6,889 nucleotides of DNA. Origin: Hyphomicrobiales bacterium (lineage in GTDB: Bacteria > Pseudomonadota > Alphaproteobacteria > Rhizobiales > Xanthobacteraceae). A program made the position numbers and the translations under genes. Positions 1 through 5,468 of the stretch are shown one piece after another. The notes beneath the pieces were generated by a model, which saw nothing but the letters and a program-made list of their open reading frames with translations, ran no database searches and had not been told where the DNA came from. The DNA lies in assembly GCA_003164375.1 (NCBI GenBank), contig PLTE01000204.1, positions 15,056-21,944 on the forward strand, given 5' to 3'. Each line of letters starts with the position of its first letter. Positions within the stretch are counted from its first letter, which is position 1.

Positions 1-206
1 CCTCCAAGAGCGGCGCGCTCGAGAAGAAGGACGATATCAAGCGCAGGCTCGAGGAAGCGTCCAAATACGCGCCGCTCGATCAGCTCGCAGTCTCCCCGCA
101 ATGCGGCTTCGCCTCGACCGAGGAAGGCAATATCCTCGCCGAGGACGAGCAATGGGCCAAGCTGCGCATGATCGGCGAGCTCGCGCGCGAGGTGTGGGGG
201 GACTGA
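1..206 (+). CDS. MetE-like (cobalamin-independent methionine synthase II family) protein, C-terminus only
   Basis: The window opens inside this gene; the last 67 residues are visible in the frame whose first full codon is at base 3, ending in TGA at 204-206. The stretch PLDQLAVSPQCGFAST, then the ending EDEQWAKLRMIGELAREVWGD, is typical of the C-terminus of COG0620 proteins in the UROD/MetE-like TIM-barrel superfamily. The Cys of SPQCGFAS corresponds to the last zinc ligand of MetE (DCG motif), which activates a thiol substrate. The family includes methionine synthase and also catabolic thiol transferases such as epoxyalkane:coenzyme M transferase. The next gene starts 4 bases after the stop, so it belongs to the same operon as acyl-CoA enzymes. 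That argues for a catabolic thiol or methyl transfer role rather than ordinary methionine synthesis, but this is inference. The N-terminal half, which would distinguish MetE from paralogues, is outside the window. Confidence 0.8.
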   Translation, partial: SKSGALEKKDDIKRRLEEASKYAPLDQLAVSPQCGFASTEEGNILAEDEQWAKLRMIGELAREVWGD

Positions 207-210
207 GCGA

Positions 211-1125
211 ATGCCTGACATCGTCGCCGGAAAAGTCGCCATCGTTACCGGCGCAGGGCGCGGCATCGGTCGCGGTATCGCGCTGTTGATGGCGGCGGAG
301 GGCGCCCGCGTCGTCGTCTGCGACATTGGCGCGAGCCTCGACGGCGCCGGAGCCGATGCCGGGCCGGCCCAGGCCGTCGTCGATGAAATCAAAAAGGCCG
401 GCGGCACGGCGATCGCCTCGACGGCGTCGATCAGCGAGCCCGGCAACGCGGAAAAAATCGTCCAGGCGGCGCTCGATGCCTTCGGCCGTGTCGATATTCT
501 GGTCAACAATGCCGGCATTTTGCGCGACCGCATTTTCCACCGCATGAGCTGGTCGGACTGGTCGGACGTGATCGCCGTGCATCTGCATGGCAGCTTCGCC
601 ATGAGCCGGGCCTGCGCCACCCATTTCCGCGAGCAAAATTCCGGTAGCATGGTGCACATGACCTCGACCTCGGGCCTGGTCGGCAATTTTGGTCAGGCCA
701 ATTACATGGCGGCCAAGATGGGCATCGTCGGGCTGTCGCGCGGCATCGCGCTCGACATGGCGCGTTTCAATGTGCGCTCGAACTGCGTCGCGCCATTTGC
801 CTGGACCCGGATGATCGACTCGATTCCGGCCGAGGGCGAAGAAGAAAAGGCGCGGATCGCGGCGTTCCGCGAAATGACGCCTGAGAAAATCGCCCCGCTC
901 GTCGTCTATCTCGGATCCGATCGCGCCTCCGGCGTCAGCGGCCAGATCTTCTCGGTGCGCAACAACGAGATTTATCTGTTCAACCAGACCCGCCCGATCC
1001 GCACTTTGCACCGCTCCGACGGCTGGACGCCGGAAAGGCTCGACGCGCAGCTTAAAGGTGCCTTTGCCGCATCCTTCACGCCGCTCGATCGTTCGGGTGA
1101 TGTATTCTCCTGGGACCCTGTGTGA
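211..1125 (+). CDS. Short-chain dehydrogenase/reductase, MFE-2-like (3R)-hydroxyacyl-CoA dehydrogenase
   Basis: This 304-residue SDR probably oxidises a 3-hydroxyacyl-CoA to the 3-ketoacyl-CoA in the cytoplasm. The Rossmann motif TGAGRGIG is at residues 13-20, and Asp38 at the end of strand 2 favours NAD over NADP. NNAG is at 99-102, and the catalytic residues are Ser152, Tyr165 and Lys169 (YMAAK). The segments VHLHGSF (123-129) and GNFGQANY (158-165) closely match what I recall of the dehydrogenase domain of eukaryotic MFE-2/HSD17B4 (HLRGSF, GNFGQANYSAAK). His124 stands where many SDRs have the active-site Asn, as in MFE-2. A C-terminal extension of about 55 residues beyond the usual SDR core (from about residue 250) also fits MFE-2-like SDRs. 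The ATG lies 4 bases after the preceding stop, with a G-rich stretch (191-201) upstream. The next gene encodes the matching hydratase, so the pair resembles MFE-2 split into two genes. The substrate is unknown. Confidence 0.9.
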   Translation: MPDIVAGKVAIVTGAGRGIGRGIALLMAAEGARVVVCDIGASLDGAGADAGPAQAVVDEIKKAGGTAIASTASISEPGNAEKIVQAALDAFGRVDILVNNAGILRDRIFHRMSWSDWSDVIAVHLHGSFAMSRACATHFREQNSGSMVHMTSTSGLVGNFGQANYMAAKMGIVGLSRGIALDMARFNVRSNCVAPFAWTRMIDSIPAEGEEEKARIAAFREMTPEKIAPLVVYLGSDRASGVSGQIFSVRNNEIYLFNQTRPIRTLHRSDGWTPERLDAQLKGAFAASFTPLDRSGDVFSWDPV

Positions 1126-1141
1126 TGGACCCGGTCTGATG
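1113..1141 (+). repeat. Imperfect tandem duplication of a stop/start junction
   Basis: GGACCCTGTGTGATG (1113-1127) and GGACCCGGTCTGATG (1127-1141) are the same 15 bases with two differences, repeated with a 14-base period. Each copy ends in TGATG. The first TGA (1123-1125) is the stop of the dehydrogenase, and the second copy's ATG (1139-1141) starts the hydratase. The ATG in the first copy opens a 4-codon reading frame (M-D-P-V-stop) that ends just at the hydratase start. The simplest reading is that the genes once overlapped as TGATG and a short duplication separated them. Confidence 0.6.
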
Positions 1142-1999
1142 ACCATCGTCTACGACAAGCTGATGGCGCTCGCCGTGCCGCCCCGCGAACAGAGCTACGC
1201 GGCGAAGGACTGCATGCTCTATGCGCTCGGCGTCGGGCTCGGCCACGATCCGATGAACGAGGACGAGTTGCCTTTCGTCTACGAAAAGAACCTGAAAGTG
1301 CTGCCGACCATGGGCACGGTGCTCGGCAGCCCGGGCTTCTGGGCGCGCGAACGCGACACCGGTATCGATTGGCTCAAGCTCGTCAACGGCGAGCAGGGCA
1401 TCACGCTGCATCGGCCGCTGTCAGGCGCAAGCACCGTCATCGGCCGCGTGCGCATCGTCGAGGTGATTGACAAAGGCGCCGGCAAAGGCGCGCTCGTGCT
1501 CAGCGAGCGCAAGGTGACCGACAAGGCAACCGGCGAGCCGGTCGCGACCGTGACGCAGACCACCTTCTGCCGCGCCGATGGCGGCTTCGGCGGGCCGCCG
1601 CGGCAGGCGCCGGAGCCGCATCAGCTGCCGGCGCGCGCGCCTGACGCGGTCTGCGAACTCGGCACGCGCCCCGAAGCGGCGCTGATCTATCGCTTGAGCG
1701 GCGACCTAAATCCGCTGCATGCGGAGCCCGAGGCGGCGCGACAAGCCGGTTATCCGCGCCCGATCATGCACGGGCTCGGCACGTTCGGCATTGCCGGCCA
1801 TGCGGTGCTGAAAACCATGTGCGGTTACGATCCGACGCGGCTCGTTTCGTTCGCGTGCCGCTTTTCGGCGCCGGTGTTCCCAGGCGAAACGCTGCGCACC
1901 GAAATGTGGCGCGACGGCAACGTGGTGAGTTTTCGCGCGCGTGTGATCGAACGCGATGTCATCGCCGCCAATAACGGTCACGCCGAGGTGCGGGTATGA
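1139..1999 (+). CDS. MaoC-family enoyl-CoA hydratase 2 (MFE-2 hydratase-like)
   Basis: This 286-residue, two-hotdog-domain protein should hydrate trans-2-enoyl-CoA to the (3R)-hydroxyacyl-CoA. The hydratase-2 signature Y-R-L-S-G-D-L-N-P-L-H carries the catalytic pair Asp189 and His194, followed by the MHGL/GTFG region. N-terminal landmarks match the hydratase domain of human MFE-2 as I recall it: EQSYAAKD and YALGVG (residues 17-33), FVYE, LPTMG, GEQ, and GGFGGP (148-153). The ATG at 1139 is chosen because family members begin a few residues before YDKL; ATGs at 1058 and 1100 would add non-homologous residues and overlap the previous gene. No good Shine-Dalgarno precedes it, so translation probably relies on coupling to the upstream dehydrogenase, 13 bases away. 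The stop overlaps the next gene as ATGA. The product configuration (3R) fits the adjacent MFE-2-like SDR. Confidence 0.9.
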   Translation: MTIVYDKLMALAVPPREQSYAAKDCMLYALGVGLGHDPMNEDELPFVYEKNLKVLPTMGTVLGSPGFWARERDTGIDWLKLVNGEQGITLHRPLSGASTVIGRVRIVEVIDKGAGKGALVLSERKVTDKATGEPVATVTQTTFCRADGGFGGPPRQAPEPHQLPARAPDAVCELGTRPEAALIYRLSGDLNPLHAEPEAARQAGYPRPIMHGLGTFGIAGHAVLKTMCGYDPTRLVSFACRFSAPVFPGETLRTEMWRDGNVVSFRARVIERDVIAANNGHAEVRV

Positions 2000-3153
2000 C
2001 GGAGAGCGTCGATCTCACCCCGATCCGCGACGCTGTGCGCGCTTTATGCGCCGACTTTCCCGGTGACTATTGGCGGGCGCTCGACCGCGAGCGCGCTTAT
2101 CCGGACGCATTCGTCGCCGCTTTGACCAAGGCCGGCTTTCTCGCCGCCCTGATCCCGGAAGAATACGGCGGCAGCGGCCTGACCATGACCGCAGCGGCCG
2201 CCATCATGGAGGAGATTCAGGCGTCGGGCTGCAACGGCGCCGCCTGTCATGCCCAGATGTACACCATGGGCACGTTGCTCCGGCACGGTAGCGCCGAACA
2301 GAAGGCGCGTTATCTGCCGGGCATCGCGCGCGGCGAATTGCGCTTGCAGGCGTTCGGCGTCACTGAGCCAACCTCGGGCACTGACACGCTGAGTTTGCGC
2401 ACCACCGCGGTGCGCGACGGCGACAGCTACGTCATCAACGGCCAAAAAATCTGGACGTCGCGTGCGGAGCATTCGGACCTTATGCTCCTGTTGGCGCGGA
2501 CGACGCCGCGCGAGCAGGCGCAATCGCGCACCGGCGGCCTTACCGTCTTTCTTGTCGACATGCGCGCGGTCAAGGGACGCGGCCTGACCATCCGGCCGAT
2601 CCGCACCATGATGAACCACGCCACCACCGAAGTGTTTTTTGAGAACATGCGGGTGCCGACCGACGCCGTCATCGGCGAAGAGGGTCTTGGCTTTCGCTAC
2701 ATCCTCTCCGGCATGAATGCGGAGCGTATTCTGATTGCCGCCGAATGCGTTGGCGACGCCAAATGGTTTATCCAAAAGGCCACCGCCTATGCCGGTGAGC
2801 GCGTGGTGTTCGGCCGGCCGATCGGACAAAATCAGGGCGTCCAGTTTCCCATCGCCCGCGCGTATATCGGCATGCGTGCAGCCGAGCTGATGGTGCGCGA
2901 GGCGGCCGGACTTTACGAAGCTGGCCTTGATTGCGGCGCGGAAGCCAACATGGCCAAGCATCTCGCCGCCGAAGCCTCTTGGGCCGCCGCCGATATGTGC
3001 CTGCAGACCCACGGCGGCTTCGGCTTCGCCGAGGAATTCGACATCGAGCGCAAATTCCGCGAGACGCGGCTCTACACCGTGGCGCCGATCTCGACCAACT
3101 TGGTGCTGTCCTACATCGCCGAGCATGTATTGGGGCTGCCGAGGTCGTATTGA
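1996..3153 (+). CDS. Acyl-CoA dehydrogenase, catalytic Glu in the helix-G position
   Basis: This 385-residue flavoenzyme is of standard length for the acyl-CoA dehydrogenase family and should introduce a 2,3 double bond in an acyl-CoA, passing electrons to ETF. The helical N-terminal domain covers about residues 1-115. The beta domain starts at FGVTEPTSGTD (120-130), followed by IWTS (152-155). The C-terminal helical domain contains RVVFGRPIGQ (269-278) and QTHGGFGF (337-344). The usual YEGT motif with the catalytic Glu of medium-chain enzymes is absent; the corresponding stretch is YTVAPIST, placing Pro364 about where that Glu would be. Instead, MNAERILIA puts Glu243 where isovaleryl-CoA and long-chain acyl-CoA dehydrogenases have their catalytic Glu. 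The enzyme is therefore probably active with an alternative base. The ATG overlaps the preceding stop by 4 bases (ATGA) and its own stop overlaps the next start (TTGA), implying translational coupling. Substrate unknown. Confidence 0.92.
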   Translation: MTESVDLTPIRDAVRALCADFPGDYWRALDRERAYPDAFVAALTKAGFLAALIPEEYGGSGLTMTAAAAIMEEIQASGCNGAACHAQMYTMGTLLRHGSAEQKARYLPGIARGELRLQAFGVTEPTSGTDTLSLRTTAVRDGDSYVINGQKIWTSRAEHSDLMLLLARTTPREQAQSRTGGLTVFLVDMRAVKGRGLTIRPIRTMMNHATTEVFFENMRVPTDAVIGEEGLGFRYILSGMNAERILIAAECVGDAKWFIQKATAYAGERVVFGRPIGQNQGVQFPIARAYIGMRAAELMVREAAGLYEAGLDCGAEANMAKHLAAEASWAAADMCLQTHGGFGFAEEFDIERKFRETRLYTVAPISTNLVLSYIAEHVLGLPRSY

Positions 3154-4292
3154 GCAATCCTCTTCCCCTCTCCGGCCTCCTCGTCGTCGCGCTCGAACAA
3201 GCGGTGGCCGCGCCGATGTGCAGCTGCCGGCTTGCCGATGCCGGCGCGCGCGTCATCAAGATCGAGCGGCCGGAGGGCGATTTCGCCCGCGGCTACGACG
3301 CCCTCGTGCACGGCGAGTGCAGCTATTTCGTCTGGCTCAATCGCGGCAAGGAATCGGTCGTGCTGGATCTCGGCAAACGCGAGGACAGGGCGCTCCTTGC
3401 CGCCATGCTGGCGCGCGCCGACGTGTTCCTGCAGAACCTAAAGCCGGGCGCGGTCGAAAAGCTCGGCTTCTCCATTGCCGAATTGCGACGCCAATATCCA
3501 CGGCTGATTTGTTGCTCGATTTCGGGCTTCGGCGAAACCGGGCCGCACGCCAAGCGAAAAGCCTACGACATGCTGATCCAGGCGGAGTCGGGCCTTGCCT
3601 CGATCACCGGCACCGCGGAGCCGGCGCGGGTTGGCGTTTCGGTGGTCGATATCGCGTCGGGCATGAACGCCTATGAGGCGATCCTCGAAGCGCTGATCGC
3701 GCGCCAACGTACTAATGAAGGCGCGGCGCTCTCAATTTCGATGTTCGACGCCATGGCCGACTGGATGACGGTGCCGCTGTTGCAGCAGGAAGCCGGTGCG
3801 CCGCCGCAGCGCATGGGCCTTGCCCACACCTCGATCTCGCCCTACGGCGCGTTCTTAAGCCGCGACGGCATCGCAATCCTCATTTCCATCCAGAGCGACC
3901 GCGAATGGCGGGTGCTGGCGGAGAAAGTTTTGGACGACACGGCGCTCGCCGCCGATCCGGCCTTTGCCACCAATGTCGAACGGGTCAAGCGCCGAACGCA
4001 AACCGACGGCCGGGTCGCCGCCGTGTTCGCCGCGCACGATGCCGATGCGCTCGAGCAAAAACTCGCCGCCGCCGATATCGCGTTTGCGCGCGTCAACGGT
4101 CCGGCCGAGCTCGCCCGCCATCCGCAGCTGCGCCGCATCACCATCGACACCCCGAGCGGGCCGGTGTCCTATCCGGTGCCGGCCGAGCGGAACGCCGCGA
4201 CGACGCGGCGCTATGGCCCGGTGCCGGCGCTCGGCGAACACAGCGAAAAGGTGCGCGCGGAATTCACCACCGCTACAATGAGCGTCAAATAA
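3150..4292 (+). CDS. Class III CoA-transferase, CaiB/BaiF family
   Basis: This 380-residue protein is predicted to move CoA between a donor thioester such as succinyl-CoA and a free acid, activating the pathway substrate. It begins with the family's typical L-S-G-L-x-V-V-x-L-E-Q-A-V-A-A-P stretch (residues 7-22), then ADAGARVIKIERPEGD, FVWLNRGKESVVLDL and SGFGETGP (125-132). Asp167 in VGVSVVDIASG occupies the position of the acyl-anhydride-forming Asp of formyl-CoA transferase. The start is TTG at 3150: it overlaps the preceding stop as TTGA and gives the expected N-terminus. The open frame runs further upstream to 2931, but only inside the dehydrogenase gene, where it encodes nothing family-like. 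The FVWLNRGKES type resembles, from memory, itaconate or mesaconate CoA-transferases of the Ict/Mct kind, but I cannot assign a substrate. Sequence identity searches against characterised members would decide. Confidence 0.9.
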   Translation: MSNPLPLSGLLVVALEQAVAAPMCSCRLADAGARVIKIERPEGDFARGYDALVHGECSYFVWLNRGKESVVLDLGKREDRALLAAMLARADVFLQNLKPGAVEKLGFSIAELRRQYPRLICCSISGFGETGPHAKRKAYDMLIQAESGLASITGTAEPARVGVSVVDIASGMNAYEAILEALIARQRTNEGAALSISMFDAMADWMTVPLLQQEAGAPPQRMGLAHTSISPYGAFLSRDGIAILISIQSDREWRVLAEKVLDDTALAADPAFATNVERVKRRTQTDGRVAAVFAAHDADALEQKLAAADIAFARVNGPAELARHPQLRRITIDTPSGPVSYPVPAERNAATTRRYGPVPALGEHSEKVRAEFTTATMSVK

Positions 4293-4307
4293 TCGGGGAG
4301 AAACGTC

Positions 4308-5201
4308 ATGGAAATCGGCTTCATCGGTCTCGGCAATATGGGTGCGCATATGGCGCGCCGCCTGGTCGAGGCCGGCCACAAAGTCATCGTCTACGATACC
4401 CGACAGGAAGCGATCGGCAATCTCGCCGCGCTTGGCGCTACGGCGGCGCGCTCGCCAAAGGAAGTCGCCGACTTGGTCGAGACCGTGTTGGTCAGCCTGC
4501 CGACGCCCGACATCGTGCTCAAAGTGGCGACCGGACCGGACGGCGTGATCGAAGGCAAGCGCGTGCGCCGCTTCGTCGATCTGTCGACCACCGGCGCGGT
4601 GATGGCGCAACGCATTTTCAAATTGCTCGCCGCGCGGGACATCGTGCAGATCGACGCCCCGGTCTCCGGCGGCGTTCGCGGCGCCGAGAAGGGAACTGTC
4701 GCTGTCATGGCGTCGGGGCCGCGCGCCGACGTCGAAGCGGTCGAGCCGGCGCTCAAGGTCATCGGCAAGTTTTTCAACATCGGCGAGCGACCCGGCTCGG
4801 GCCAGACGATGAAGCTTTGCAACAATGTGCTCTCCGCCGCCGCCATGGCCGCGACGTCGGAGTCGATGGTGATGGGGGTGAAGGCGGGACTCGACCCGCG
4901 CATCATGCTCGACGTGATCAATGTCAGCTCCGGCCGCTCCACCGCGACCGAACAAAAATTTCCCGAGGTCGTGCTGCCGCGCACCTTCAATCAGGGTTTT
5001 GCCGCCGGGCTCATGCTCAAGGACGTGAATTTATTTATCTCGGAAGCCAAAGCGCTCGGACTGACCAACAACGTCATCGAGGCGGTGGCCGGACTGCTCA
5101 AACTGACCTGCGACGAACTCGGCCCGGACAAGGATGTCACCCAGATGGTGCAGCCGCTCGAGCAACGCGCCGGCATCGAGGTGCGGGCGCCGAAGGCGTG
5201 A
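4308..5201 (+). CDS. NAD(P)-dependent beta-hydroxyacid dehydrogenase (HIBADH/GarR family)
   Basis: This 297-residue protein matches the 3-hydroxyisobutyrate / tartronate semialdehyde dehydrogenase family, which oxidises a beta-hydroxyacid to its semialdehyde or runs in reverse. The dinucleotide motif GLGNMG is at residues 7-12, with Asp30 ending strand 2 (VIVYD), suggesting NAD preference. The substrate loop DAPVSGG is at 116-122. The catalytic Lys169 lies in GSGQTMKLCNN with Asn173 one turn on, and the conserved C-terminal Lys238 is in GLMLKDVNL. Length is typical. A good ribosome binding site, GGGGAG (4295-4300), sits 7 bases before the ATG, unlike the coupled genes before it. The 15-base gap after the CoA-transferase keeps it in the operon. 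Family members act on free acids, not CoA thioesters, so it implies that a hydroxyacid is released somewhere in the pathway or brought in as a substrate. It could also be a GarR-like semialdehyde reductase. Confidence 0.9.
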   Translation: MEIGFIGLGNMGAHMARRLVEAGHKVIVYDTRQEAIGNLAALGATAARSPKEVADLVETVLVSLPTPDIVLKVATGPDGVIEGKRVRRFVDLSTTGAVMAQRIFKLLAARDIVQIDAPVSGGVRGAEKGTVAVMASGPRADVEAVEPALKVIGKFFNIGERPGSGQTMKLCNNVLSAAAMAATSESMVMGVKAGLDPRIMLDVINVSSGRSTATEQKFPEVVLPRTFNQGFAAGLMLKDVNLFISEAKALGLTNNVIEAVAGLLKLTCDELGPDKDVTQMVQPLEQRAGIEVRAPKA

Positions 5202-5231
5202 CCTGCCGCGCCGCTGCGTCCGGATTGGTCC

Positions 5232-5245
5232 CCGCCGGTCGGCGG
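5232..5245 (+). other. Small hairpin overlapping a Shine-Dalgarno-like GGAGG
   Basis: CCGCC (5232-5236) and GGCGG (5241-5245) form a 5-bp stem with a 4-base loop (GGTC). The right arm runs into GGAGG (5244-5248), so the hairpin could partly hide this ribosome-binding-like sequence. There is no T-tract, so it is not an intrinsic terminator for the operon that ends at 5201. Its function is unknown. Confidence 0.3.
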
Positions 5246-5259
5246 AGGAAATAAAACTT

Positions 5260-5397
5260 ATGAAAATCAGAGGCTTGCCGGCAAAGCGCCATTCTGTGAT
5301 GGCGATCACTTCGCCGTCGCGGCCAGGCGCTAGTTTGGTTGCACGCTTTGGGACGTCATTCGGATCATTTCTCGGTCCCCCAACCTCCCCCCAATGA
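5260..5397 (+). CDS. Possible 45-residue small ORF of unknown function
   Basis: An ATG at 5260 is preceded by GGAGG at 5244-5248 (11-base spacing) and opens 45 codons ending in TGA at 5395-5397. The product begins MKIRGLPAKRHSVMAI and is basic at its start, then rich in Ser, Pro and Gly; I recognise no domain, signal peptide or membrane segment. Codon use is unlike the neighbours: AGA, AGT, TTG and many A/T-ending codons appear, whereas adjacent genes strongly prefer G/C in third position. The frame also contains the CRP-type operator at 5295-5310 and ends inside the first hairpin of the candidate RNA, so the DNA and RNA signals give a competing explanation for this sequence. It may be a chance ORF. 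Conservation of the frame in relatives would be needed to accept it. Confidence 0.18.
   Translation: MKIRGLPAKRHSVMAITSPSRPGASLVARFGTSFGSFLGPPTSPQ
5275..5284. other. Perfect 10-base palindrome TTGCCGGCAA
   Basis: TTGCCGGCAA is self-complementary and lies 10 bases upstream of the CRP-type operator. It could be a second small protein-binding site, but palindromes of this length are not rare in GC-rich DNA and I know of no regulator to match it. Confidence 0.2.
5295..5310. promoter_or_regulatory. CRP-type operator, TGTGATGGCGATCACT
   Basis: The site reads TGTGA-N6-TCACT, with the symmetric core TGTGAT/ATCACT. Against the E. coli CRP consensus TGTGA-N6-TCACA it differs only at the last base. 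It lies 265 bases upstream of the CRP/FNR-family gene at 5576 and has no gene diverging from it on the other side. The encoded regulator keeps the recognition-helix Arg and Glu residues that contact TGTGA in E. coli CRP. Autoregulation, or control of the structured RNA that follows, is the natural inference. Under equal base frequencies such a match (at most one mismatch in the ten key bases) would arise by chance in about 1% of gaps this size. Confidence 0.6.
5331..5336 (+). promoter_or_regulatory. Possible -10 element TAGTTT
   Basis: TAGTTT matches only the first, second and last positions of TATAAT, so it is weak alone. Its spacing supports it: transcription would start near 5343, putting the centre of the CRP-type operator (5302.5) at about -41, the classical class II activator position where a good -35 is not required. 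No convincing -35 hexamer is present. This is inference from spacing. Confidence 0.25.
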
Positions 5398-5402
5398 TCC
5401 GA
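5360..5402 (+). other. Hairpin with C-rich anti-Shine-Dalgarno loop
   Basis: Ten bases (5360-5369) pair perfectly with 5393-5402. The 23-base loop is almost free of G and carries two C runs around AACCTCC. ACCTCCC (5383-5389) is complementary to GGGAGGT at 5538-5544 in the leader of the CRP/FNR gene, and to generic ribosome binding sites. In double-stranded DNA the same arms could instead be a protein-binding inverted repeat. Confidence 0.5.
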
Positions 5403-5468
5403 CCCTGGCGTTCAAGGGGTGCAATTCGGTCCCATACACCCCGCTGGCCCCTGCCCAGGGGCCGCCTC

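Noticed and set aside
1..1125. Epoxide carboxylation (coenzyme M) pathway from MetE-like protein plus SDR
   Set aside because: The SDR looks MFE-2-like and is followed by hydratase and acyl-CoA dehydrogenase genes; nothing specific to coenzyme M is visible, so only a looser thiol-transfer idea was kept.
1058..1138. Longer hydratase start at 1058 or 1100
   Set aside because: The extra residues do not resemble hydratase-2 proteins, which begin just before YDKL, and they would overlap the SDR end.
37..1146. Long open frame on the minus strand opposite the SDR (369 codons)
   Set aside because: It lies antisense to a gene with clear SDR motifs; its Arg/His/Asp-rich composition is typical of the reverse shadow of GC-rich coding DNA, and no domain is recognisable.
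2044..3126. Long minus-strand open frame opposite the acyl-CoA dehydrogenase
   Set aside because: Same reason: shadow of a well-supported gene with low-complexity, His/Arg/Gly-rich translation.
2931..3149. Upstream extension of the CoA-transferase frame
   Set aside because: It lies wholly inside the dehydrogenase gene and encodes Arg-rich sequence unlike the CaiB family; TTG at 3150 gives the correct N-terminus.
3855..4955. Minus-strand open frame spanning the CoA-transferase/HIBADH junction
   Set aside because: It crosses two clear + strand genes and their intergenic ribosome binding site; no recognisable protein features.
3905..5254. Plus-strand 449-codon frame overlapping two genes
   Set aside because: Out-of-frame shadow, extremely Arg-rich, crossing the end of the CoA-transferase and the whole HIBADH gene.
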